Shown piece after piece: positions 36,654-46,284 of a stretch of 64,000 nucleotides of DNA. The position numbers and the translations under genes were made by a program. The first letter of the stretch is position 1; every line of letters starts with the position of its first letter. Below the pieces are notes generated by a model, which was given only the letters and a program-made list of their open reading frames with translations, was not told where the DNA came from and ran no database searches. The DNA comes from Lelliottia nimipressuralis (GTDB taxonomy: Bacteria > Pseudomonadota > Gammaproteobacteria > Enterobacterales > Enterobacteriaceae): contig NZ_SOMG01000030.1 of assembly GCF_004402045.1 (NCBI RefSeq), positions 434,001 to 498,000 of the forward strand. The letters are read 5' to 3'.

Positions 36654-36666
36654 TAAAGGTGATGAC

Positions 36667-37596
36667 GTGACGCAAGAACAACGGTTTGAGCAGCGCATAG
36701 CGCAGGAGACGGCGATTGAGCCTCAGGACTGGATGCCTGACGCCTACCGTAAGACGTTGATCCGCCAGATTGGTCAGCATGCGCACTCCGAAATTGTCGG
36801 CATGCTGCCGGAAGGGAACTGGATCGCCCGCGCCCCGACGCTGCGCCGAAAGGCGATCCTGCTGGCGAAAGTGCAGGATGAAGCCGGACACGGGCTCTAC
36901 CTCTACAGTGCGGCGGAAACGCTGGGCTGCGCGCGGGAAGACATCTACCAGAAGATGCTCGACGGCAAGATGAAATACTCCTCCATTTTTAACTATCCGA
37001 CCCTGAGCTGGGCCGACATCGGCGTGATTGGCTGGCTGGTGGACGGGGCGGCCATCGTCAACCAGGTGGCGCTGTGCCGGACCTCCTACGGTCCGTATGC
37101 CCGGGCGATGGTGAAAATCTGTAAAGAAGAGAGCTTCCACCAGCGTCAGGGCTTTGAAGCCTGCATGGCGCTGGCGCAGGGGAGCGAGGCTCAGCGCCAG
37201 ATGCTGCAGGACGCCATCAACCGCTTCTGGTGGCCGGCGCTGATGATGTTCGGGCCGAACGACGACAACTCGCCGAACAGCGCCCGCAGCCTGGCGTGGA
37301 AAATCAAACGCTTCGGTAATGATGAGCTGCGCCAGCGCTTTGTCGACAACACGGTGCCGCAGGTGGAGATGCTGGGCATGACGGTTCCCGATCCCGACCT
37401 GCGTTTGGATGAAGAGAGCGGTCATTACCGCTTCGGCGAGATCGACTGGCAGGAGTTTGAAGAGGTCATTAACGGACGCGGCATCTGCAACCACGAACGT
37501 CTGGCCGCCAAACGTAAAGCCTGGGACGAAGGGGCGTGGGTGCGGGAAGCCGCGCTGGCGCACGCGGAAAAACAACACGCCCGCAAAGTGGCTTAA
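36667..37596 (+). CDS. paaA: PaaA, phenylacetyl-CoA 1,2-epoxidase catalytic subunit
   Basis: A 309-residue di-iron oxygenase subunit (E. coli 309) that epoxidises phenylacetyl-CoA using O2. The iron-binding Glu/His sets are in [11 protein letters not shown] and [12 protein letters not shown]. The start is GTG at 36667, preceded by AAAGGTGAT, matching the E. coli N-terminus; an upstream in-frame start would run through the PaaX site. First gene of paaABCDEFGHIJK. Requires PaaC as structural partner, PaaB and the reductase PaaE. Confidence 0.97.
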   Translation: MTQEQRFEQRIAQETAIEPQDWMPDAYRKTLIRQIGQHAHSEIVGMLPEGNWIARAPTLRRKAILLAKVQDEAGHGLYLYSAAETLGCAREDIYQKMLDGKMKYSSIFNYPTLSWADIGVIGWLVDGAAIVNQVALCRTSYGPYARAMVKICKEESFHQRQGFEACMALAQGSEAQRQMLQDAINRFWWPALMMFGPNDDNSPNSARSLAWKIKRFGNDELRQRFVDNTVPQVEMLGMTVPDPDLRLDEESGHYRFGEIDWQEFEEVINGRGICNHERLAAKRKAWDEGAWVREAALAHAEKQHARKVA

Positions 37597-37607
37597 GAGG
37601 AATCACG

Positions 37608-37895
37608 ATGAGCAATGTCTACTGGCCGCTGTACGAAGTGTTCGTACGCAGCAAACAAGGGTTATCCCACCGTCACGTGGGCAGTCTCCATGCCGCCGAC
37701 GATCGCATGGCGCTGGAAAATGCGCGTGATGCCTACACTCGCCGCAGCGAAGGGTGTTCTATCTGGGTGGTCAGGGCGAGCGAGATTGTCGCCTCCCAGC
37801 CGGAAGAGAGCGGCGAGTTCTTCGACCCGGCGGAAAGCAAGGTTTACCGCCACCCGACGTTTTACACCATCCCCGATGGCATCGAGCATATGTGA
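37608..37895 (+). CDS. paaB: PaaB, epoxidase complex small subunit
   Basis: A 95-residue subunit (E. coli 95) with the conserved WPLYEVFVRSKQGLSHRHVGS start and HPTFYTIPDGIEHM end. It bridges PaaAC heterodimers and is needed for epoxidation in vivo. 11 bases after paaA and 8 before paaC. Confidence 0.96.
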   Translation: MSNVYWPLYEVFVRSKQGLSHRHVGSLHAADDRMALENARDAYTRRSEGCSIWVVRASEIVASQPEESGEFFDPAESKVYRHPTFYTIPDGIEHM

Positions 37896-37903
37896 GGCAA
37901 AGA

Positions 37904-38650
37904 ATGAATTCAGTGACTGCCTATGCCCTGCGTCTGGGCGACAACGGTCTGGTGCTCTCCCAGCGTCTGGGTGCCTGGTGCGGCCACGCGCCGGAGCTGG
38001 AAATCGACCTCGCGCTCGCCAATATCGGTCTTGACCTGCTGGGCCTGGCGCGCAATTTCCTGGCCTATGCCGCCGAGCTGGAAGGCCAGGGCGATGAAGA
38101 CACGCTGGCGTTTGGCCGCGATGAGCGCCAGTTCTGCAACGTGCTGCTGGTGGAGCAGCCAAACGGCAGCTTCGCTGACACGATGGCCCGTCAGTACCTG
38201 ATGGATGCCTGGAACGTGGCGCTATACGAACGCCTGACCCAAAGCACCGACAGCCAGCTTGCCGCCATCGCCGCGAAAGCCATTAAAGAGGCGCGCTACC
38301 ACCTGCGCTTTAGCCGCGGCTGGCTGGTGCGCCTGGGCGATGGCACCGAAACCTCCGCGCAGAAAATGCAGCAGGCCATCGACAACCTGTGGCGTTTTAC
38401 GGCGGAGCTGTTTGAAGCGGATGACGTTGAGCTGGCGCTGATTGACTCCGGCGTGGCGGTTGACCCGCGCCTCCTGCGCCAGCCGTGGGAAAGCGAAGTC
38501 TTTGCCGGTCTGAATGAAGCCTGCCTGCAGGTGCCCGAAGAGGCGGCGTACCGCACCGGGGGCAAGAAGGGGCTGCATACCGAACATCTGGGCCCGATGC
38601 TGGCAGAAATGCAGTATCTCCAGCGCGCGTATCCCGGTCAGCAGTGGTAA
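37904..38650 (+). CDS. paaC: PaaC, epoxidase structural subunit
   Basis: A 248-residue ferritin-like subunit (E. coli 248) that pairs with PaaA but lacks the full iron-ligand set; helices such as LEIDLALANIGLDLLGLARNFL and KEARYHLRFSRGWLVRLGDGT are typical. Helps bind phenylacetyl-CoA in the complex. Start at 37904 after GAGGCAAAGA. Confidence 0.96.
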   Translation: MNSVTAYALRLGDNGLVLSQRLGAWCGHAPELEIDLALANIGLDLLGLARNFLAYAAELEGQGDEDTLAFGRDERQFCNVLLVEQPNGSFADTMARQYLMDAWNVALYERLTQSTDSQLAAIAAKAIKEARYHLRFSRGWLVRLGDGTETSAQKMQQAIDNLWRFTAELFEADDVELALIDSGVAVDPRLLRQPWESEVFAGLNEACLQVPEEAAYRTGGKKGLHTEHLGPMLAEMQYLQRAYPGQQW

Positions 38651-38661
38651 AGGAGAACGCT

Positions 38662-39159
38662 ATGCAACGCCTCGTCGACATTGCGCCAGCACAAATTCCG
38701 CAGATCTGGTCGCTGTTAAGCCAGATCCCGGACCCGGAAGTGCCGGTATTAACCATCACTGATTTAGGCATGGTGCGCAGCGTGAAGGCGCAGGGGGATG
38801 GCTGGGTCATTGGCTTCACGCCAACCTACTCGGGCTGTCCGGCAACGGAACACCTGCTGGGGGCGATCCGCGACGCGATGACCGCTAACGGCTTTACCCC
38901 GGTGCATATCGTGCTTCAGCTTGAACCCGCCTGGACCACCGACTGGATGACCGCCGACGCGCGCGAACGCCTGCGGGCGTATGGCATCAGCCCGCCCGTG
39001 GGGCATAGCTGTCACGCGCACGCGCCTGCTGAGGTGAGCTGCCCGCGCTGCGCCAGCACCGACACCTCGCTTATCAGTGAATTTGGCTCGACGGCCTGCA
39101 AAGCGCTCTACCGCTGCAACACCTGCCGTGAGCCCTTCGACTATTTCAAATGCATTTGA
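38662..39159 (+). CDS. paaD: PaaD, Fe-S maturation factor for the epoxidase
   Basis: A 165-residue protein: an N-terminal MIP18/DUF59-type domain (IPDPEVPVLTITDLGMVRSV) with a conserved Cys in YSGCPATEH, and a C-terminal zinc-ribbon-like part with Cys pairs (CPRCAST...CNTCREPFDYFKC). The family helps mature or insert iron-sulfur clusters, here probably for PaaE. Start after AAAGGAGAACGCT. Confidence 0.94.
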   Translation: MQRLVDIAPAQIPQIWSLLSQIPDPEVPVLTITDLGMVRSVKAQGDGWVIGFTPTYSGCPATEHLLGAIRDAMTANGFTPVHIVLQLEPAWTTDWMTADARERLRAYGISPPVGHSCHAHAPAEVSCPRCASTDTSLISEFGSTACKALYRCNTCREPFDYFKCI

Positions 39160-39166
39160 GGCTGCC

Positions 39167-40237
39167 ATGACAACGTTTCATTCATTAACAGTGGCAAAAG
39201 TGGAACCCGAAACCCGCGACGCGGTAACTATCACGTTCGCGGTGCCGCAGGCGCTGCAGGAAGCCTACCGCTTCCGTCCCGGCCAGCACCTGACTTTAAA
39301 AACGAAGCTTGACGGGGACGAGCTGCGCCGCTGCTACTCCATCTGCCGGAGTACCGCCCCGGGCGAGATCAGCGTGGCGGTCAAAGCCATCGAAGGCGGG
39401 CGCTTTTCCCGCTATGCCCGGGATGAGATCAAAGCGGGCATGGCGCTTGAGGTGATGGTCCCTCAGGGGCAGTTTGGCTACCAGCCGCGGGCTGAACGTG
39501 AAGGGCACTATCTGGCGATTGCGGCAGGCTCCGGGATCACCCCGATGCTGGCGATAATCTCCGCCACGCTTGCGACCGAACCGAACAGCCATTTCACCCT
39601 GATCTACGGCAACCGCAGCAGCCAGAGCATGATGTTCCGCCAGGCGCTCGCGGACCTGAAGGATAAATACCCGCAGCGGCTGCAGCTGGTCTCCATCTTC
39701 AGCCAGGAGCGGCTGGACAGCGACCTGCTCTACGGCCGCATCGACGGGGAAAAACTGCAGGCGCTGGCGAAAACCCTGATCAACTTCCGCCAGTACGACG
39801 AAGCCTTTATCTGCGGCCCGACGGCGATGATGGACGACGCCGAAGCTGCGCTGAAAGCGCTGGGGATGCCGGAAAAATCCATTCATCTTGAGCGCTTTAA
39901 TACGCCAGAACGCGCCGTTAAACGCGCGGTGAACGTGCAGGCGGAAGGCCAGAAAGTGACCGTGCGTCAGGACGGACGCGACCGTGAAATCACCCTGACG
40001 GCGGACGATGAAAGTATTCTCGATGCCGCCCTGCGTCAGGGGGCGGATCTCCCGTATGCCTGCAAGGGTGGCGTGTGCGCCACCTGTAAATGCAAAGTGC
40101 TGCGCGGGAAGGTGGACATGGCGACCAACTACAGCCTGGAGCCGGACGAACTGGCCGCCGGGTATGTACTGAGCTGCCAGTCGCTGCCGTTAACCGCTGA
40201 CGTGATCGTGGATTTTGACGCGAAGGGGATGGCATGA
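39167..40237 (+). CDS. paaE: PaaE, NADPH-dependent reductase of the epoxidase
   Basis: A 356-residue reductase (E. coli 356). The N-terminal FAD domain has RCYSICRS, the NAD(P) domain GSGITPMLAI and CGPTAMM, and the C-terminal plant-type [2Fe-2S] domain CKGGVCATCKCKV plus a later Cys (LSCQS). It passes electrons from NADPH to the PaaA di-iron site. The stop overlaps the paaF start (ATGA). Confidence 0.96.
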   Translation: MTTFHSLTVAKVEPETRDAVTITFAVPQALQEAYRFRPGQHLTLKTKLDGDELRRCYSICRSTAPGEISVAVKAIEGGRFSRYARDEIKAGMALEVMVPQGQFGYQPRAEREGHYLAIAAGSGITPMLAIISATLATEPNSHFTLIYGNRSSQSMMFRQALADLKDKYPQRLQLVSIFSQERLDSDLLYGRIDGEKLQALAKTLINFRQYDEAFICGPTAMMDDAEAALKALGMPEKSIHLERFNTPERAVKRAVNVQAEGQKVTVRQDGRDREITLTADDESILDAALRQGADLPYACKGGVCATCKCKVLRGKVDMATNYSLEPDELAAGYVLSCQSLPLTADVIVDFDAKGMA

Positions 40238-41001
40238 GCGAACTGACCGTTACCCGTCATGGCCGCGTGTTGCAGCTGACGCTGAACCGTCCGGCGGCGC
40301 GCAACGCCCTCAACAATGCGCTGCTGACGCAGCTTGCTGAGCAGCTTGAGGCCGCCGCAGCGGATGCCGACGTCGACGTCTGCGTGATTTACGGAAGCGA
40401 GCGCTGCTTTGCCGCCGGGGCCGATCTCAATGAAATGGCAGAGAAAGACCTGCCAGCCACCCTGAACGATATCCGTCCGCAGCTGTGGGCGCGAATCAAC
40501 GCTTTTCCTAAACCGCTGATCGCCGCCGTGAACGGCTTCGCGCTGGGCGCGGGCTGCGAGCTGGCGCTGCTGTGCGACGTGGTTATCGCCGGCGACAACG
40601 CCCGCTTTGGCCTGCCGGAAATCACGCTCGGCATTATGCCCGGCGCGGGGGGCACCCAGCGTCTTATTCGCTGCGTCGGTAAATCGCTCGCCAGCAAAAT
40701 GGTGCTGACCGGCGAGAGCATCTGTGCAGAGCAGGCGCTGAGCGCCGGGCTGGTCAGCGATGTCTTCCCGGCAGCGCTGACGCTGGAGTATGCCCTGAAA
40801 CAGGCAGCACGGATGGCGCGCCACTCACCGCTGGCGTTACAGGCGGCCAAACAGGCCCTGCGTCAGTCTCAGGAGGTGCCGCTACAGGCTGGCCTGGCGC
40901 AGGAGCGTCAGCTTTTTACGCTGCTTTCTGCCACCGAAGACCGCCGGGAAGGCATCGACGCCTTCTTACAAAAACGCACCCCCGACTTTAAAGGACGCTA
41001 A
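40234..41001 (+). CDS. paaF: PaaF, 2,3-dehydroadipyl-CoA hydratase
   Basis: A 255-residue crotonase-fold enzyme (E. coli 255) with the oxyanion-hole segments ERCFAAGADLNEM and GFALGAGCELAL, and catalytic Glu residues in LPEITLGIMPGAGG. It hydrates 2,3-dehydroadipyl-CoA to 3-hydroxyadipyl-CoA. Overlaps paaE; paaG begins two bases after its stop. Confidence 0.95.
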   Translation: MSELTVTRHGRVLQLTLNRPAARNALNNALLTQLAEQLEAAAADADVDVCVIYGSERCFAAGADLNEMAEKDLPATLNDIRPQLWARINAFPKPLIAAVNGFALGAGCELALLCDVVIAGDNARFGLPEITLGIMPGAGGTQRLIRCVGKSLASKMVLTGESICAEQALSAGLVSDVFPAALTLEYALKQAARMARHSPLALQAAKQALRQSQEVPLQAGLAQERQLFTLLSATEDRREGIDAFLQKRTPDFKGR

Positions 41002-41003
41002 TT

Positions 41004-41789
41004 GTGGAATTTATTCTCAGTCATGTAGAACAGGGCGTAATGACGATTACGCTGAACCGTCCGGAGCGTCTGAACAGCTTTAACGACGTGATGCATCAGC
41101 AGTTTGCCGACTGCCTGAAACAGGCCGAACGTGATGACACCGTTCGCTGCCTGCTTATCACCGGGGCAGGACGCGGTTTCTGTGCCGGTCAGGATCTCAA
41201 TGACCGCAACGTCGACCCCAACGGCCCGGCGCCGGATCTGGGGATGTCCGTTGAAACCTTCTATAACCCGCTGGTTCGCCGCCTGGCGAAACTGCCGAAA
41301 CCGGTCATCTGCGCGGTCAACGGCGTGGCGGCCGGCGCCGGTGCCACGCTGGCGCTCGGGTGTGACATGGTGATTGCAGCGCGTTCCGCTAACTTTGTGA
41401 TGGCCTTCAGCAAGCTCGGCTTAGTCCCGGACTGCGGCGGCACCTGGCTGCTGCCGCGCGTGGCCGGACGCGCCCGTGCGATGGGGCTGGCGCTGCTCGG
41501 TGACAAGCTCAGCGCCGAACAGGCGCAGGCCTGGGGGATGATCTGGCAGGTGGTGGACGACGACCAGCTCTCCGCTACCGCACAGCAGATGGCGCTGCAT
41601 TTTGCCTCTCAGCCGACCTTCGGGCTGGGGCTGATCAAGCAGGCCATCAATGCCGCGGAAACGAATACCCTGGACGCTCAGCTCGATCTCGAGCGCGACT
41701 ATCAACGTCTGGCCGGGCGCAGCGACGACTACCGCGAGGGCGTCAGCGCCTTCCTGGCGAAGCGCGCGCCGAATTTTACGGGGAAATAA
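41004..41789 (+). CDS. paaG: PaaG, 1,2-epoxyphenylacetyl-CoA isomerase
   Basis: A 261-residue crotonase-fold isomerase turning ring-epoxide CoA into the seven-membered oxepin-CoA and also moving double bonds later in the path. Motifs GRGFCAGQDLNDR and GVAAGAGATLAL form the oxyanion hole; LGLVPDCGGTW carries the catalytic acid. The start is GTG at 41004, consistent with the E. coli N-terminus (MEFILSHVE). Tightly packed between paaF and paaH. Confidence 0.95.
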   Translation: MEFILSHVEQGVMTITLNRPERLNSFNDVMHQQFADCLKQAERDDTVRCLLITGAGRGFCAGQDLNDRNVDPNGPAPDLGMSVETFYNPLVRRLAKLPKPVICAVNGVAAGAGATLALGCDMVIAARSANFVMAFSKLGLVPDCGGTWLLPRVAGRARAMGLALLGDKLSAEQAQAWGMIWQVVDDDQLSATAQQMALHFASQPTFGLGLIKQAINAAETNTLDAQLDLERDYQRLAGRSDDYREGVSAFLAKRAPNFTGK

Positions 41790-41790
41790 G

Positions 41791-43215
41791 ATGTTGAACA
41801 TACGTACTGTCGCCGTGATTGGCAGCGGCACGATGGGTGCCGGAATTGCCGAAGTGGCGGCCAGCCACGGCCATCAGGTGCTGATCTACGACATCTCCAG
41901 CGATGCGATATCACGCGCCATCGACGGGATCCGCCAGCGCCTGGCCTCCCGGGTGACGCGCGGAAAACTTTCCGCCGATGCCGGGAGCCAGATCCTTGCC
42001 AGGCTGCTTCCGGTCACGGATATCAACGCGCTTGCTGCGGCCGATCTGGTGATTGAAGCGGCCGCCGAGCGGCTTGAAGTCAAAAAGGGACTGTTTGCAA
42101 AGCTGGCAGAGATCTGCCCGCCGCAGACGGTGCTGACCAGCAACACCTCTTCCATTTCCATCACGGCGATTGCGGCGGACGTGCACCACCCGGAGCGCGT
42201 CGCGGGGCTGCATTTTTTCAACCCGGCACCGGTGATGAAGCTGGTGGAAGTGGTTAGCGGGCTGGCAACCTCACCGGAAGTGGCCGATGCGCTGTGCGAG
42301 CTGGCGCTGAACTGGGGGAAACAGCCCGTTCGCTGCCAGTCAACGCCGGGGTTCATCGTCAACCGCGTTGCGCGTCCGTTCTATTCCGAGGCCTGGCGCG
42401 CGCTGGAAGAGCAAGTGGCTGCGCCGGAGGTCATTGACGCCGCCCTGCGCGAAGGCGGCGGCTTCCCGATGGGGCCGCTGGAGCTGACCGACATGATTGG
42501 TCAGGACGTTAACTTCGCGGTGACCTGCTCGGTATTTAACGCCTTCTGGCAGGAGCGTCGTTTTCTGCCTTCGCTGGTGCAGCAGGAGCTGGTGCTGGCC
42601 GGAAGACTGGGCAAAAAGAGCGGGAAGGGTGTTTACGACTGGCAGAGTCACAAACCCGACGTGCAGTGGGTTAAGGCGGTAAATGACAGCTACAGCCCGA
42701 TGCGCGTGGAGAAAAGACGTGACGGTGTCACCGAGATTGACGACGTGTATCTGGTGGAAACGCAGGGGGAAACCGCGCAGGCGCTGGCGCTGCGCCTTAA
42801 CGGCCCGGTGGTGGTCGTTGACCGCATGGAGAGCGACGTGGCGGTCATTGCGGCGGCCGCCAGCAACCCCCACACCGCGACGCAAAAAGTCATCCGCTAT
42901 CTGCAACAGCAGGGAAAACGGGTGGTACAAATTGCCGATTATCCCGGTCTGCTGATTTGGCGCACGGTGGCGATGATCGCCAACGAAGCGCTGGATGCCC
43001 TGCAAAAAGGGGTCGCCAGCGAGAAGGACATCGATACCGCCATGCGCCTCGGCGTGAACTACCCGAGCGGCCCGATTGCCTGGGGCGAGCGTCTGGGCTG
43101 GCAGCGCCTGCTGACGCTGCTGGAGAATCTGCAGCGCCATTACGGCGAAGAGCGCTATCGCCCCTGTTCACTGCTGCGCCAGCGCGCGCTTCTGGAGAGT
43201 AGCTATGAGTCATAA
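41791..43215 (+). CDS. paaH: PaaH, 3-hydroxyadipyl-CoA dehydrogenase
   Basis: A 474-residue NAD-dependent dehydrogenase (E. coli 475). The Rossmann motif is GSGTMGAGIAEVAA (about residue 11); catalytic His lies in GLHFFNPAPVMKLVEVV. The second half repeats the C-terminal dimerisation domain, as in the family. The start at 41791 follows the paaG stop; a longer in-frame version inside paaG is rejected. Its end overlaps paaI by 11 bases. Confidence 0.96.
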   Translation: MLNIRTVAVIGSGTMGAGIAEVAASHGHQVLIYDISSDAISRAIDGIRQRLASRVTRGKLSADAGSQILARLLPVTDINALAAADLVIEAAAERLEVKKGLFAKLAEICPPQTVLTSNTSSISITAIAADVHHPERVAGLHFFNPAPVMKLVEVVSGLATSPEVADALCELALNWGKQPVRCQSTPGFIVNRVARPFYSEAWRALEEQVAAPEVIDAALREGGGFPMGPLELTDMIGQDVNFAVTCSVFNAFWQERRFLPSLVQQELVLAGRLGKKSGKGVYDWQSHKPDVQWVKAVNDSYSPMRVEKRRDGVTEIDDVYLVETQGETAQALALRLNGPVVVVDRMESDVAVIAAAASNPHTATQKVIRYLQQQGKRVVQIADYPGLLIWRTVAMIANEALDALQKGVASEKDIDTAMRLGVNYPSGPIAWGERLGWQRLLTLLENLQRHYGEERYRPCSLLRQRALLESSYES

Positions 43216-43627
43216 CGCCTGGCATAACGCCCGCACCATGTACGAACGGGACGCCTGCGCGCAGGCGATGGGGATGGACATTGTCGAGATGGACGAGGGC
43301 TACGCGGTAGTGACCATGACCATTACCCCGCAGATGCTGAACGGCCACAACACCTGCCACGGTGGGCAGCTTTTTTCGCTGGCAGATACCGCCTTTGCCT
43401 ACGCCTGCAACAGCCAGGGGCTGGCGGCGGTGGCCTCAGGTTGTTCGATTGATTTCCTGCGTCCGGGCTTTGCCGGGGACACGCTTACCGCCACCGCGCG
43501 GGTGAAGCATCAGGGCAAGCTGACCGGCGTGTATGACATTGAGATCCAGAATCAACAACAGAAAACCGTCGCCCTTTTTCGCGGGAAATCTCACCGCATC
43601 GGCGGCAGTGTGACAGGAGAGGCCTGA
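43205..43627 (+). CDS. paaI: PaaI, hydroxyphenylacetyl-CoA thioesterase
   Basis: A 140-residue hot-dog-fold thioesterase (E. coli 140). The motif HNTCHGGQLFSLADTAFAYA carries the catalytic Asp. It removes dead-end acyl-CoA (hydroxylated phenylacetyl-CoA) and so frees coenzyme A. Overlaps paaH by 11 bases and paaJ by one (TGATG). Confidence 0.95.
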   Translation: MSHNAWHNARTMYERDACAQAMGMDIVEMDEGYAVVTMTITPQMLNGHNTCHGGQLFSLADTAFAYACNSQGLAAVASGCSIDFLRPGFAGDTLTATARVKHQGKLTGVYDIEIQNQQQKTVALFRGKSHRIGGSVTGEA

Positions 43628-44832
43628 TGCGTGACGCATTTATTTGTGATGGCGTTCGAACGCCGGTGGGGCGCTACGGCGGCGCGCTTTCTGCGGTAAG
43701 AACCGACGATCTCGGTGCCGTGCCGCTGCGCGCGCTGCTGGCCCGCTACCCACAGCTCGACCTCGAGCGTATTGATGACGTGATTTACGGCTGCGCCAAC
43801 CAGGCGGGGGAAGATAACCGCAACGTGGCACGCATGTCGGCGCTGCTGGCCGGGCTGCCGCAGACGATCTCCGGGACCACCATTAACCGCCTGTGCGGCT
43901 CAGGCCTGGACGCCATTGGCTTTGCCGCGCGCACGATTAAGGCGGGCGATGGCGATCTGCTGATTGCCGGCGGCGTGGAGTCAATGTCCCGCGCGCCGTT
44001 TGTGATGGGTAAGGCCACGGCCGCGTTTCAGCGTCAGGCGGAGATCTTTGATACCACCATCGGCTGGCGATTTGTGAATCCGCTCATGCATCAGCAATTC
44101 GGAACTGACAGTATGCCGGAAACGGCAGAGAATGTAGCTGAATTGTTAAATATCAGCCGTGCCGATCAGGACGCTTTCGCGCTGCGCAGCCAGCAGCGTA
44201 CCGCTCAGGCGCAGCAGAACGGTATTCTGGCGCAGGAGATCGTGCCGGTGCAGGTGCCGGGTAAAAAAGGGGCGATCGCGGAATTTAGCGTGGATGAACA
44301 TCCGCGCGCGGACACCACGCTCGAGCAGCTTGCAGGCCTGAAAACGCCTTTCCGTAAGAACGGGGTGGTCACGGCGGGGAATGCCTCCGGCGTCAACGAC
44401 GGCGCGGCGGCACTGCTCATTGCCAGCGAGCAGATGGCGCTCGCTCAGGGGTTAGTCCCGCGCACGCGGATCGTGGCGATGGCAACAGCAGGCGTCGAGC
44501 CACGTCTGATGGGGCTCGGCCCGGTTCCTGCGACCCGCAAGGTGCTGGAGCGCGCCGGACTCAGTATTAACGATATGGACGTCATCGAACTGAACGAAGC
44601 TTTCGCCTCGCAGGCGCTGGGCGTGCTGCGTCAGCTGGGGCTGCCGGATGATGCCGCACACGTCAACCCGAACGGCGGCGCGATTGCGCTGGGCCACCCG
44701 CTGGGGATGAGCGGTGCCAGACTGGCGCTGGCCGCGAGCAATGAACTGCACCGACGCGGCGGGCGCTACGCGCTGTGTACGATGTGCATCGGTGTGGGTC
44801 AGGGCATTGCCATGATCCTTGAGCGTGTTTGA
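43627..44832 (+). CDS. paaJ: PaaJ, beta-ketoadipyl-CoA thiolase
   Basis: A 401-residue thiolase (E. coli 401). Nucleophilic Cys in [13 protein letters not shown] (about residue 90), then [23 protein letters not shown] and the second Cys in [10 protein letters not shown]. It cleaves 3-oxoadipyl-CoA to succinyl-CoA and acetyl-CoA and 3-oxo-5,6-dehydrosuberyl-CoA earlier in the path. Translation is coupled to paaI. Confidence 0.96.
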   Translation: MRDAFICDGVRTPVGRYGGALSAVRTDDLGAVPLRALLARYPQLDLERIDDVIYGCANQAGEDNRNVARMSALLAGLPQTISGTTINRLCGSGLDAIGFAARTIKAGDGDLLIAGGVESMSRAPFVMGKATAAFQRQAEIFDTTIGWRFVNPLMHQQFGTDSMPETAENVAELLNISRADQDAFALRSQQRTAQAQQNGILAQEIVPVQVPGKKGAIAEFSVDEHPRADTTLEQLAGLKTPFRKNGVVTAGNASGVNDGAAALLIASEQMALAQGLVPRTRIVAMATAGVEPRLMGLGPVPATRKVLERAGLSINDMDVIELNEAFASQALGVLRQLGLPDDAAHVNPNGGAIALGHPLGMSGARLALAASNELHRRGGRYALCTMCIGVGQGIAMILERV

Positions 44833-44858
44833 GCGTAAGACAATGTGAGTACCCTACA

Positions 44859-46175
44859 ATGACAAATACAACAAAGCTTGATCCGATTGAAACGGCTTCC
44901 ATTGACGAGTTACAGGCGCTGCAGACCGAGCGTCTGAAATGGACGCTGCACCACGCCTATAACAACGTGCCGATGTACAAACGCAAGTTTGACGCTGCGG
45001 GCGTTCACCCTGACGATTTCAAAGAGCTGGCGGATATCCGTAAATTCCCGTGCACCACCAAGCAGGACCTGCGGGATAACTATCCATTCGATACCTTTGC
45101 CGTGCCGATGGAGCAGGTGGTGCGCATTCACGCATCATCCGGCACCACCGGCAAACCGACCGTCGTTGGCTATACGCAAAACGACATCGACAACTGGGCC
45201 AACCTGGTGGCTCGCTCCCTGCGCGCCGCGGGCGGCAGCGCGAAGGACAAAATTCACGTGGCGTATGGCTACGGCCTGTTTACCGGCGGGCTGGGTGCGC
45301 ACTACGGCGCCGAGCGTTTAGGGGCGACGGTGATCCCGATGTCCGGCGGCCAGACGGAGAAACAGGCGCAGCTGATCCGTGATTTCCAGCCGGATATGAT
45401 CATGGTGACGCCATCCTATTGCCTCAACCTGATTGAAGAGCTGGAGCGCCAGATGGGCGGCGATGCCAGCGGCTGTTCCCTGCGCGTGGGCGTCTTCGGC
45501 GCCGAGCCGTGGACGCAGGCCATGCGTCGCGAAATTGAAAAACGCTTAGGCATTACGGCGCTGGATATTTATGGCCTCTCCGAAGTGATGGGGCCGGGCG
45601 TGGCGATGGAGTGTATCGAAACCGTCGACGGCCCGACCATCTGGGAGGACCATTTCTACCCGGAGATCGTTAACCCGAACGACGGTACGCCGCTGGATGA
45701 TGGTCAGCCGGGCGAACTGTTGTTCACCACGCTGACCAAAGAGGCGCTGCCGGTGATCCGCTACCGCACCCGCGACCTGACGCGCCTGCTGCCGGCCACC
45801 GCACGCAGCATGCGCCGTATGGACCGCATCAGCGGTCGCAGTGACGATATGCTGATCATCCGCGGGGTCAACGTCTTCCCGTCGCAGCTGGAAGAGGAGA
45901 TTGTGAAGTTCGAACATCTCTCTCCGCACTACCAGCTGGAGGTGAACCGCCGCGGGCATCTTGATTCACTTTCCGTGAAGGTGGAGCTGAAAGAGAGCAG
46001 CCTGACGCTGACCCACGAGCAGCGTTGCCAGGTGTGTCACCAGCTGCGCCACCGGATCAAGTCGATGGTTGGGATTTCCACCGACGTGACGATCGTCAAC
46101 TGCGGCAGTATCCCGCGCTCAGAGGGGAAAGCCTGCCGGGTGTTTGACCTGCGTAAAGTGGCGGCCAACGGTTGA
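44859..46175 (+). CDS. paaK: PaaK, phenylacetate-CoA ligase
   Basis: A 438-residue AMP-forming ligase (E. coli 437) making phenylacetyl-CoA, the true inducer that releases PaaX. ATP motif HASSGTTGKPTVVGYT (about residue 92), adenylation motif DIYGLSEVMGPGVAME and C-terminal YRTRDLTRLL...DDMLIIRGVNVFPSQ. Start at 44859, 26 bases after paaJ. Last gene of the catabolic run. Confidence 0.96.
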   Translation: MTNTTKLDPIETASIDELQALQTERLKWTLHHAYNNVPMYKRKFDAAGVHPDDFKELADIRKFPCTTKQDLRDNYPFDTFAVPMEQVVRIHASSGTTGKPTVVGYTQNDIDNWANLVARSLRAAGGSAKDKIHVAYGYGLFTGGLGAHYGAERLGATVIPMSGGQTEKQAQLIRDFQPDMIMVTPSYCLNLIEELERQMGGDASGCSLRVGVFGAEPWTQAMRREIEKRLGITALDIYGLSEVMGPGVAMECIETVDGPTIWEDHFYPEIVNPNDGTPLDDGQPGELLFTTLTKEALPVIRYRTRDLTRLLPATARSMRRMDRISGRSDDMLIIRGVNVFPSQLEEEIVKFEHLSPHYQLEVNRRGHLDSLSVKVELKESSLTLTHEQRCQVCHQLRHRIKSMVGISTDVTIVNCGSIPRSEGKACRVFDLRKVAANG

Positions 46176-46190
46176 ATTTCCCTCAATACA

Positions 46191-46226
46191 CCCTCTCCCT
46201 TTGGGAGAGGGTTAGGGTGAGGGTAC
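46191..46226. repeat. Intergenic palindromic repeat between paaK and paaX
   Basis: Perfect 9 bp arms CCCTCTCCC / GGGAGAGGG with a TTT loop, followed by TTAGGGTGAGGGT. Elements of this sequence are common between enterobacterial genes (boxC/RSA-like by memory). It could also attenuate read-through from paaK. Confidence 0.65.
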
Positions 46227-46284
46227 ATCCCAGATTCGTATGCTATGATTCATCCAGGACAAAAATAACAACAGAATGAATCAC

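Noticed and set aside
46191-46226. Palindromic repeat near paaX as part of a CRISPR or operator
   Set aside because: Single copy with the sequence of a common enterobacterial intergenic repeat; no spacer-repeat series.
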